A DNA stretch of 6,680 nt from Phycisphaerales bacterium. GTDB lineage: Bacteria; Planctomycetota; Phycisphaerae; Tepidisphaerales; Tepidisphaeraceae. The stretch is from contig JAQGHK010000524.1 of the NCBI GenBank assembly GCA_028288875.1, forward strand, positions 1 through 6,680, given 5' to 3'. This document shows positions 1 to 5,619 of the stretch, in pieces (within the stretch, counting starts at the first letter, position 1; every line of letters starts with the position of its first letter). A program made the translations under genes and the position numbers. The notes under the pieces are model-generated. The model searched no databases. It worked only from the letters and a program-made list of their open reading frames with translations, and was not told where the DNA came from.

Positions 1-117
1 TATCTGAAGGCGGAGCGCAATTTGCTTCTCGCTTTGCCCCTCCAGCAGCAGCGACAGGACCTCTTTTTCGCGTTTCGACAAGTGCGGGTTGTCACGATAG
101 GGGATGTGATGTTTCAT
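1..117 (-). CDS. LuxR-type HTH transcriptional regulator, N-terminal part (runs off left edge)
   Basis: The minus strand from ATG at 117 reads MKHHIPYRDNPHLSKREKEV and continues LSLLLEGQSEKQIALRLQ to the window edge (39 codons visible). The pattern LSxREKEVLxLLLEGxSEKQIAxxL is the first half of a LuxR/GerE-type DNA-binding domain. The 'SEKQIA' variant is common in planctomycete regulators, where it is usually followed by LSxHTVHxYVK; that part is outside the window. No strong Shine-Dalgarno sequence is visible upstream of the ATG. Because the HTH starts only about 14 residues from the Met, this is either a short stand-alone HTH protein or the tail of a longer protein whose N-terminal sensor frame is broken: another open frame ends at 120-122, only 2 bp before the ATG. 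It is divergent from the secreted propeller gene at 237, so it may regulate that gene, but this is positional inference only. Confidence 0.72.
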   Translation of the reverse strand, partial: MKHHIPYRDNPHLSKREKEVLSLLLEGQSEKQIALRLQI

Positions 118-236
118 CGTCACAGAAACTGAAGCCGCGAAAACTCGCTGCCAACAATTCTCGGCTTTGCGATACCCCTGTTTAGGTACGTCCGTAACGC
201 ATGTTCATCTTGCCCCGATATGATTGCCTCAACCAA
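118..236. promoter_or_regulatory. Divergent intergenic region between LuxR-type regulator and propeller gene
   Basis: This 119-bp gap separates two divergently transcribed genes and must hold the promoter of each. The arms AAGCCG (133-138) and CGGCTT (161-166) form a 6-bp inverted repeat with a 22-bp spacer, which could be an operator but is short enough to arise by chance. I see no convincing sigma-70 -35/-10 pair on either strand. The minus-strand reading frame through this gap (123-242) has a faint resemblance to a GntR/FCD C-terminus and is treated separately as a low-confidence finding. Confidence 0.35.
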
Positions 237-1265
237 ATGATATCCCTTTCGAAGAGTCTTGCGGTCGTTCTCCTGCTCTTGGCCACCACTGCGCTCGGGA
301 TAGATTCGCCACGCATCATCGCGCAGCCGGGCTTCGTCATTTTCGATCCAACTAAGGACGGTTTTGCCTACCGGTATGGCCCATCCATCATCGCCAGCGC
401 TGATGGCAAGGTCGATGCGTGGTTCGCCTCGCCCGGCGGTGACGGGGATGACGGGCAGCCGCAGTGGGACTGGATCCGCCATCGCGACAGCAAAGACGGC
501 GGGCGAACGTGGACGCCCGAAGCGGTGGTCCTGAAGGCAACGCCTACTTCGCGCGACCGTCAGTCGGTCTGCGATCCCGCCGTGATCAAATTGGGCGATT
601 GGTACACCCTCGGCGTGACGGCAGTGGAGGATCCCAAAGGCAACTGCAACGAGGTGTTTGTCGCGCGCTCCAAATCGCCTGCAGGGCCGTTCGAGAAGTG
701 GAACGGCACCGGCTGGGGCGGCGCGCCCATGCCGATCCTGCCGTTTCGATCACCAGCAGAAGCCTGGGGCCTTGGCGAGCCGAGCTTTGTGCGGGTCGGC
801 AACACGCTCTACATCTACTACACGGAGAACTCGAAAGATGCGCACGGGCCGACCAGCCGCACGCTCGTCGCCACCGCGCCAGCCGATGCGGACGACTGGC
901 CCGCCCGTATCACGCTCAAGGGCGATGCCTTTAAACGTGAAAAAGACGAGGACTCGGCCGACGTGAAATATGATGACCAGAGCCATCGCTTCCTCGCGAT
1001 CAGCACGTCCCACCGCATGTTCACCGGCTCGTACATCAACGCCCGTTGGTCGACCGACGGCATCGCCTTCGGCAACCCGACGAAAATCGAGGGCGCGGTG
1101 AAGGATCGCTGCCACAACGCCGGCATCAGCGGAACGGGCGAAGGCCATCTGCTGGCTGGCGATCGTAATTTCATCGCCTACGCCTATAGCGACGGCACCC
1201 GCCCCGACCCCAGCTGGGCCTTCTGGTACACCTACTTGAACCCGATCTCGATTCGGAGACCGTAA
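237..1265 (+). CDS. Secreted five-bladed beta-propeller protein, GH43-like / sialidase-like
   Basis: The product is 342 residues from ATG 237. An in-frame ATG at 201 would add 12 residues, but the 237 start puts a classic signal peptide at the N-terminus (MISLSKSLAVVLLLLATTALG), so it is preferred; neither start has a clear ribosome binding site. The mature protein should be exported. Repeated propeller-blade features are visible. Residues 85-92, SKDGGRTW, match the Asp-box consensus SxDxGxTW, with a degenerate copy at about 271-278 (WSTDGIAF). CDPAVIKLGDWYTLGVT (112-128) followed by VFVARSKSPAGPFEKW (140-155) resembles GH43-type blades. WGLGEPSFV (177-185) could supply the acidic residue of blade three. 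The blade-one Asp expected in active GH43 enzymes is not evident: the equivalent stretch reads YRYGPS. The fold assignment is fairly safe, but catalytic activity and substrate are not. It may be a carbohydrate-binding or catalytically altered member. It appears monocistronic, with no gene immediately downstream on this strand. Confidence 0.8.
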   Translation: MISLSKSLAVVLLLLATTALGIDSPRIIAQPGFVIFDPTKDGFAYRYGPSIIASADGKVDAWFASPGGDGDDGQPQWDWIRHRDSKDGGRTWTPEAVVLKATPTSRDRQSVCDPAVIKLGDWYTLGVTAVEDPKGNCNEVFVARSKSPAGPFEKWNGTGWGGAPMPILPFRSPAEAWGLGEPSFVRVGNTLYIYYTENSKDAHGPTSRTLVATAPADADDWPARITLKGDAFKREKDEDSADVKYDDQSHRFLAISTSHRMFTGSYINARWSTDGIAFGNPTKIEGAVKDRCHNAGISGTGEGHLLAGDRNFIAYAYSDGTRPDPSWAFWYTYLNPISIRRP

Positions 1266-1341
1266 CGGACTTGATGTGGACCTCGGCCCTGTTGGAAGAA
1301 CATTGTGATCATTATTGACTAACGCCTGCTATCAAAGACGG

Positions 1342-1384
1342 CCCGGAGCCACACCCGCGCCTTCACGGGTGGTCGCTGTCCGGG
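1342..1384. terminator. Imperfect nested hairpin, possible terminator downstream of the propeller gene
   Basis: An outer stem CCCGGA (1342-1347) pairs with TCCGGG (1379-1384). An inner perfect stem CACCCG (1352-1357) pairs with CGGGTG (1366-1371) around an 8-nt loop. It lies about 77 bp after the stop of the plus-strand gene. There is no T-tract on either side, so it is not a canonical intrinsic terminator; it might stall polymerase or protect a 3' end. It also overlaps the end of a decayed minus-strand reading frame. Confidence 0.3.
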
Positions 1385-1617
1385 ACGTTGCCCTGAATTT
1401 CGTCGTCACCCGGGCCGCCATGAGTGATGATGCGATCGCCCTCCGCGTAGACCGCATCGTTGCCTTCAACCCTACGACCCGTACTAACGCTTCCGGCCGG
1501 CACGCTGAAGTCCGGCAATTCGGACGCCTGGAATGTGCGAATGGAGGTCGGCAACGTGACCAGACCCGGTAGCTCGCCGTACCTATGCTTCCGGACGAGA
1601 GAGGACCGGAACACCGG
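1363..1617 (-). pseudogene. Remnant of an RTX-type (hemolysin-like) calcium-binding surface protein
   Basis: A minus-strand frame ending at TGA 1365-1363 encodes AEGDRIITHGGPGDDEIQGN (codons within about 1360-1440). This matches the pattern seen in planctomycete RTX-like proteins, where a DRIxxHGGxGDDxI stretch opens the calcium-binding nonapeptides (GGxGxDxxx). GGPGDDEIQ and the next nine residues GNVPDSDHP keep the nine-residue spacing, the second copy being degenerate. The frame then stops with no further repeats, has no plausible start or signal of its own, and its only ATG (1671) lies inside the neighbouring protease gene. I therefore read it as gene debris. It is on the same strand as the protease and just downstream of it, in a different frame. 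A delta-60-type repeat is an alternative reading of the same motif. Confidence 0.4.
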
Positions 1618-1618
1618 C

Positions 1619-4582
1619 TTACACTCCAATTTTGATGGCCAAGGTCGTAATACCGCTGTTGCCAAGGCCATCCGTGGCCAGCGCTGATACTGACCGCGTC
1701 GTTAGCGAGCCGCTGACTTTGGCAAACGTGGCAGTGTAGACGCCGCCGGACAGAGTGGCGATGACGGTTTCCCCGATGCCTGTGGTATTCCCGTCGCCGT
1801 TGATATCGAACGACAGGATCAGGCTGGCAACAGTGGCGGGATCGCTCGCCGTCGCCTTGATTGTTAGCGTGCCATTGGGGGCCACCTTTGCGTTGGCGGC
1901 GGGGCTTGTGAATGTCACGACGGGGCCGGTGACATCGTAACCGTGGTGGTAAATCTGGCTCGCGGTGTACGAATCGAGTTCGATCGCACCGCCGTTGCTA
2001 GCGCCCTTGGCAGCGATTTGAAACGTATTATTGAGGCTGGTCAACGAGTCCTGAAAGTTCAGCTGAAGGTTAGCCCAGTCGTTGAAGGTGCCGGCGTTGG
2101 CATCGGCATAGCTAATCACCTGGTTGGCGGGCGTCAGCGAGCTTTCGAGTTGGTAGCTATAGCTCATCAAGCTTTTATAGGCGGTCTTCTTGTCGCTGTT
2201 GTGATCGATGCCGCCGTGACGCAGGCCTAGCGTGTGGCCGAGTTCGTGCGCCATGGTGCGCCAAGTGTAGAACGTGTTGCTGAGAACACCGTTGACCGGT
2301 CCAATGCCGCCCATTGAGATGATCGTGTCATTTCCGGAAACACCGTTGAAATCCGGCGATCCATAGAAGCTGACTTCTGAATTGCCCGTCGAACCCGACA
2401 AAATGGCAAACTTGCTGGTGACGTCGGGAATGACTTTCCACGGCGTGGAAACGTCGAAAATTGCGTTTCCTGTGCTCCCGTCGATCAAGGTATTTGTGAC
2501 GTTCGAGAACTGACCGACCCCCTTGCCAGAGGTGATCAGCAGGATGCCGCCTCTCAGCTGCGGGAACGTGGCAGTCGCGTCGATGGACGTTGCGTCTGCG
2601 GCCTTCACAATGCCGTTGTAGCCAAGGCCGCCCGACTTATTCATGGTGCCCCAAGCGTCGGCCAGCACGCTGTAATGGAACGCGAGTTCGCGGGCGTTTT
2701 TGCTGTCATTGCCGAAGTAGTTTTTCTTCACGTCGGCGAGTGAACGCTGATTGACGCCGGGCGTCGATTGGGACCCATTGATGCCGAAGTAAATTGCGTC
2801 AGGGTGCAGGTTGCTGCCGGCCATGGTGATGAGATTCCCGCCCTGCAGCGAACCGCCGCCCATGTTGACAGAGAACGGATTGCCGCCCTTGTCCTTGCCC
2901 GAGCCGCCATCGACGTGCAGCGTGACGCCGGCGACGATGCCGTCGGACAGGGCCGGGGCGTTGGCGAACATGTTCACCAGTTGGTGAATCGCGCCGGCCG
3001 GCGGTTCGTTGCTGTAGGGATTGCCGGTGGTGCGCGGCGTCGTCCAGTCGATTTCCATGAACAAGTCGCGCTTTAGCAGGTTGGCGCCCATGAGGCTGAG
3101 ATTGAGATCGCCCACACCGTCGCCGTTAATGTCGATGCCGCCGCCGGCCGCTTCCCAGTGATCGAGCAGGCCGTCTTCGTCGGAATCGAGATGTGTGGCG
3201 CGGACGATCATCGAACCGCTGGACGTGGTCGCGTAGAACGCGACGCGATGGTCGCCGGGGCGAATGACGCGCGATTTACCGGCCGCATCGGTGGTGGCCA
3301 GGGAGATAGGGTCATTGACGCCAAGGCCGGTGATCGTCTGGCCGCCAATTTTGTCGCCGACCTGGGCAACCACGAGAGATCCCGCCGGGTGGACAACCAG
3401 TGCTCCGGCTAGGCTGTTGAGGTTAGTGTCCATGTTGACGCGTGTGGTCCACAGCCCGAGCTTATTGGTGAACAACATTGGCAGGCCGGTACGCGTGTTG
3501 GTCGAACCGTTAGCGCTCGGCGTGCCGATGAAAGAGACATCGACGCTGTCGCCGACCATGCCGGTGACGCCAAGCTCTTTGTGGACGACGCCGACGCGAG
3601 TGTCCATCGAGAACGAGCTGAAGAAGACGTTTTTTCCCGCGTCGTCGAAGCCAAGCTCGGGGCCGGCCCCGGCGGCGGTCGTGCCGTTTTCACCAGCGAT
3701 GGTGACAATCGCCCCCCACGTGCTGCCGTTCAGGAAGCGGGCGAAAATGCCTTGGCCCTTCCCGCGATCGCCTGCGAAGACGACGACTTTGCCGTCATCG
3801 CTGACGCCCGGCGCGCCGCCGAGCGTGGTGAAGCCCATCGAGCTGTCGGCGACGATCTGCACGACGCCGAGGCTGTTGTTGTAAAGCGTGATCGGCGAGT
3901 TCGCCGCGCTGCCCGCGCGGACGATGATGTTGCCATTGTCGGCGATCATCGGCATCAATACCCCGGCGGCGGCGATGGTTTTGGTCGGCGTCGCCAGCGA
4001 GCGCGTCGAACCGTTGAGCACGCCGAACGCCGTCTGGCCGGAGTTGTTGGTCGTGGGGAAGGGGAAGACCGCGCTGAACTGCGCGTTGCCGCCGCTGTCG
4101 CCGGTCGCCGCCGTGGTATACGAATCGGTCGACGCCGAGTTCCACAATTCGATGAAGCTCTTGAGCGTCGCACCGACCACCCGGGCCTGCGCCGCCACTT
4201 GTCCCTTGTCATTGATTTGGACAGTCTGCATGAACGTGCGGGAGGAATCATTGTCGAAAGAGGGCGAGATTTCCTTCGACGTTCCGCCGGCCGGCTTAAT
4301 AAAGAGTCCGTCGCCGACCTGGTGTTTTCCGACGTAAGCGACGATGCCGTCGTCGTTGATGGACGGTCCGGTGCCGAAGCCGGTGAAGTTGCCGACGCCG
4401 CTTTGCGCGATGACGTCGTAACTGTACGACGCGCTCAGCAGCGCACGCTGCTCCAGCGTCTCGACATTCAACTTGAACGTCCCGATCGATGGACACCGTC
4501 GCTTCGCTAGACGATTTTCAACGACCCGGGGCGAAACCTTGGATGCCGAAATGGACACGGTCGTAGCTTTGAAGTGACGCAT
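1619..4582 (-). CDS. LEPR-XLL secreted modular metzincin-like zinc metalloprotease
   Basis: The product is 987 residues. The frame is open to an ATG at 4621, but ATG 4582 is chosen because GAGG lies 5 nt upstream of it. A basic N-terminal stretch leads to the planctomycete LEPR-XLL-type motif LEQRALLSA (about 43-51), which marks exported proteins. Six NxxGxxAF-like repeats follow at roughly 73-85, 121-133, 177-188, 212-223, 259-270 and 310-322 (for example INDDGIVAYVG, NNSGQTAFG, VSDDGKVVVFAG). Next come two acidic calcium-binding segments, DSDEDGLLDHWE (466-477) and DINGDGVGDLNL (484-495), leading to KRDLFMEIDW as in known bacterial zinc proteases of this kind. The catalytic motif HELGHTLGLRH (779-789) fits HExxHxxGxxH: zinc ligands H779, H783, H789 and general base E780. 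A Met-turn candidate is SLMSYSY (Met806). A beta-rich insertion occupies about 658-730. Residues from about 885 to the end form an Ig-like domain. It probably acts outside the cell or at its surface on unknown protein substrates; no C-terminal sorting signal is visible. Confidence 0.9.
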   Translation of the reverse strand: MRHFKATTVSISASKVSPRVVENRLAKRRCPSIGTFKLNVETLEQRALLSASYSYDVIAQSGVGNFTGFGTGPSINDDGIVAYVGKHQVGDGLFIKPAGGTSKEISPSFDNDSSRTFMQTVQINDKGQVAAQARVVGATLKSFIELWNSASTDSYTTAATGDSGGNAQFSAVFPFPTTNNSGQTAFGVLNGSTRSLATPTKTIAAAGVLMPMIADNGNIIVRAGSAANSPITLYNNSLGVVQIVADSSMGFTTLGGAPGVSDDGKVVVFAGDRGKGQGIFARFLNGSTWGAIVTIAGENGTTAAGAGPELGFDDAGKNVFFSSFSMDTRVGVVHKELGVTGMVGDSVDVSFIGTPSANGSTNTRTGLPMLFTNKLGLWTTRVNMDTNLNSLAGALVVHPAGSLVVAQVGDKIGGQTITGLGVNDPISLATTDAAGKSRVIRPGDHRVAFYATTSSGSMIVRATHLDSDEDGLLDHWEAAGGGIDINGDGVGDLNLSLMGANLLKRDLFMEIDWTTPRTTGNPYSNEPPAGAIHQLVNMFANAPALSDGIVAGVTLHVDGGSGKDKGGNPFSVNMGGGSLQGGNLITMAGSNLHPDAIYFGINGSQSTPGVNQRSLADVKKNYFGNDSKNARELAFHYSVLADAWGTMNKSGGLGYNGIVKAADATSIDATATFPQLRGGILLITSGKGVGQFSNVTNTLIDGSTGNAIFDVSTPWKVIPDVTSKFAILSGSTGNSEVSFYGSPDFNGVSGNDTIISMGGIGPVNGVLSNTFYTWRTMAHELGHTLGLRHGGIDHNSDKKTAYKSLMSYSYQLESSLTPANQVISYADANAGTFNDWANLQLNFQDSLTSLNNTFQIAAKGASNGGAIELDSYTASQIYHHGYDVTGPVVTFTSPAANAKVAPNGTLTIKATASDPATVASLILSFDINGDGNTTGIGETVIATLSGGVYTATFAKVSGSLTTRSVSALATDGLGNSGITTLAIKIGV

Positions 4583-4587
4583 TCTTT

Positions 4588-4591
4588 CCTC
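4588..4591 (-). promoter_or_regulatory. Ribosome binding site deciding the protease start
   Basis: On the minus strand GAGGAAAGA directly precedes ATG 4582, placing GAGG 5 nt upstream of the start codon. The alternative ATG at 4621, 13 codons further upstream, has no comparable sequence. Starting at 4582 also gives the short basic leader before the LEPR-XLL motif that is usual in this protein class. Confidence 0.6.
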
Positions 4592-4717
4592 TTTCCCCGA
4601 ATGTGACGAGGCGAGCTCCACACAAAATGGAGCATTTCGATTCCGACTAGTGGAGACTACGAAGTAACCGCCTGCCGGCCGATCGAGTGACGTGACGGGG
4701 CGATACTACCGCATTCT

Positions 4718-4729
4718 GTGTCATGACAC
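4718..4729. promoter_or_regulatory. Perfect 12-bp palindrome, candidate operator of the protease gene
   Basis: GTGTCATGACAC is perfectly self-complementary and lies 136 bp upstream of the protease start, close to a possible -10 element. A two-fold symmetric site of this size suits a dimeric regulator. No second copy was noticed in the window, and no regulator can be assigned. Confidence 0.35.
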
Positions 4730-4806
4730 CGGCTAATTTACGGTAACCTTGTAATCGGTGGCTCAGGGAGTGATGTGATTCGTGGGGCACGGCCCTGCCG
4801 CAGGCG

Positions 4807-4824
4807 CGAAGCAGCCCCGCTTCG
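4807..4824. repeat. Short perfect hairpin
   Basis: CGAAGC (4807-4812) and GCTTCG (4819-4824) form a 6-bp perfect stem around the loop AGCCCC. It sits in the gap between the protease upstream region and the small plus-strand reading frames. No T-tract follows, so a terminator role is doubtful. Confidence 0.25.
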
Positions 4825-4941
4825 GTCGTGAATCGTCAAGGTGCGCATGGAGCAGGTCGAAGAGGACGTGCTTGCCTTTGCCAGAAGGTCTGCACCAGTG
4901 GCGGCCATTGATCGAGGGGAAACCCTAAGATTCGCGGCGAG

Positions 4942-5346
4942 ATGAATGGCCGACTGGCGGCGAGCTCTGACGTGAATAAGAGGGCCGCCATCGTCAAAAA
5001 AATGAAGATCGGCAATCTTGCGAATGATCCCGACGTCCGCGGTCGGATCGAAGATATTGATCGGCTAGAAAAAGAGTGTGCACTAGCAAAGGCTGAGGCC
5101 GAATCGATAGCCTCACGGGCAAGACAACAACTAGACCCCGCTCCTTCAGCCGTTTCCCGGCAGGCGGTGGCGGAAGCCAACCCGCAGCCCTCGACGCCTG
5201 TCACGCTCTGGGATGGTACACATGTCGGCCACCGCGGCGGTGTTTTTCCACTACAGCACAAGCGGGAAGAAGGTTCACGAAAAACCCCAAAGATCCCAGT
5301 GCCATACGCCGGCATCGGCCGTGAAGGTACGAGAGCGGCGTGCTAG
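4942..5346 (+). CDS. Hypothetical protein with charged helical N-terminal half
   Basis: I do not recognise this 134-residue frame. Residues about 12-60 (from VNKRAAIVKK through IEDIDRLEKECALAKAEAES to SRARQQL) are rich in alternating charged and small residues and should form a long helix or short coiled coil. The remainder is low-order Pro/Gly/basic sequence that does not look like a folded domain. There is no signal peptide or transmembrane segment. No clear ribosome binding site precedes the ATG. A 32-codon frame (4847-4945), MEQVEEDVLAFARRSAP and so on, ends in an ATGA overlap with this start, so the two could be translationally coupled or be one frame broken by a shift. Codon third positions are less GC-rich than in the dehydrogenase gene. 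It may be spurious or decaying. Confidence 0.3.
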   Translation: MNGRLAASSDVNKRAAIVKKMKIGNLANDPDVRGRIEDIDRLEKECALAKAEAESIASRARQQLDPAPSAVSRQAVAEANPQPSTPVTLWDGTHVGHRGGVFPLQHKREEGSRKTPKIPVPYAGIGREGTRAAC

Positions 5347-5619
5347 GGTCTAGGAACGAGGTTCGCGACTGCATGACTGCCGGCGATTCAGATTACGACC
5401 TCGACGCTTTCGAAAATGTCATCCTGATCGCGCGCGCCCGTGTCGCGACCGGTCGAGCCGTACAAGCGGTCGCTGCCGGGGCCAACCGGCGACAACGAAC
5501 GCGAACGTGGCAATGCTTGGATTCATGACGCCCGCTCCTTACTCACTTCAAACTTTGCGACTACGGATTAACGATGACCTTGACATAGTTGTCTTGCCAC
5601 GCCGCCGCACCTCGGGGAC
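5347..5619. other. Gap without an intact gene between the small ORF and the membrane-protein gene
   Basis: Apart from the RTX-like fragment at 5388-5526, no intact gene is supported here. A minus-strand frame ending at TAG 5563-5561 reads WQDNYVKVIVNP, which looks like a protein C-terminus, but upstream of it the frame is low-complexity and runs antisense or out of frame to the membrane-protein gene. The plus-strand frame at 5340-5528 mirrors the RTX fragment and is probably its shadow. Confidence 0.35.
5388..5526 (-). pseudogene. C-terminal RTX-like fragment, frameshifted small reading frame
   Basis: On the minus strand one frame reads VGPGSDRLYGSTGRD and continues TGARDQDDIFESVEVVI to TGA at 5390-5388. 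VGPGSDRLY and GSTGRDTGA are two RTX-type nonapeptides (GGxGxDxLx), and the Asp-rich run ending in a hydrophobic 'VEVVI' resembles the C-termini of planctomycete RTX proteins. In another frame, ATG 5526 has AAGGAG (complement of 5535-5540) 8 nt upstream and encodes MNPSIATFAFVVAG. Removing one T from the GGTTGG that follows would join this to GGPGSDRLYG in a perfect RTX repeat. The object is thus either a tiny frameshifted gene or the tail of a larger lost one. Confidence 0.4.

Larger units (their letters stand above)
4583..4846. promoter_or_regulatory. Non-coding upstream region of the protease gene
   Basis: No gene is supported here. The stretch is less GC-rich around 4621-4760 than the flanking coding DNA, as expected for a promoter region. 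It contains the palindrome at 4718-4729. In the protease direction, TAGTAT (complement of 4701-4706, ATACTA) could serve as a -10 element, but no well-spaced -35 is seen. Three copies of GTGACG (plus strand, at 4603, 4687 and 4692), with a fourth at 4574 inside the start of the gene, cluster near the start, although this hexamer is also frequent elsewhere in the window. Confidence 0.4.

Noticed and set aside
1342..1384. Classical rho-independent terminator
   Set aside because: The stems are real but no run of T follows on either strand, so it is listed only as a possible terminator with low confidence.
1266..1618. Small plus-strand genes in the gap after the propeller gene (1315-1572, 1460-1687)
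   Set aside because: Their translations are basic, low in hydrophobic core residues and unrecognisable, while the opposite strand in the same region carries a clear RTX-like motif.
3264..3884. Plus-strand frame of 206 codons antisense to the protease repeats
   Set aside because: Ser/Pro/Thr-rich low-complexity translation fully covered by the protease gene on the other strand.
3581..4510. Long plus-strand open frame (309 codons) antisense to the protease gene
   Set aside because: Its product is very rich in Arg, Ala, Asp and Val, has no recognisable domain, and mirrors a well-supported coding sequence. It is a typical antisense shadow in GC-rich DNA.
4836..5315. Minus-strand frame of 159 codons opposite the small plus-strand ORF
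   Set aside because: Cys/Ser/Arg-rich translation without a domain; the hydrophobic stretch IFIFLTMAALLF is the antisense of the Lys-rich KKMKIGN region. It is less plausible than the plus-strand frame, which is itself weak.
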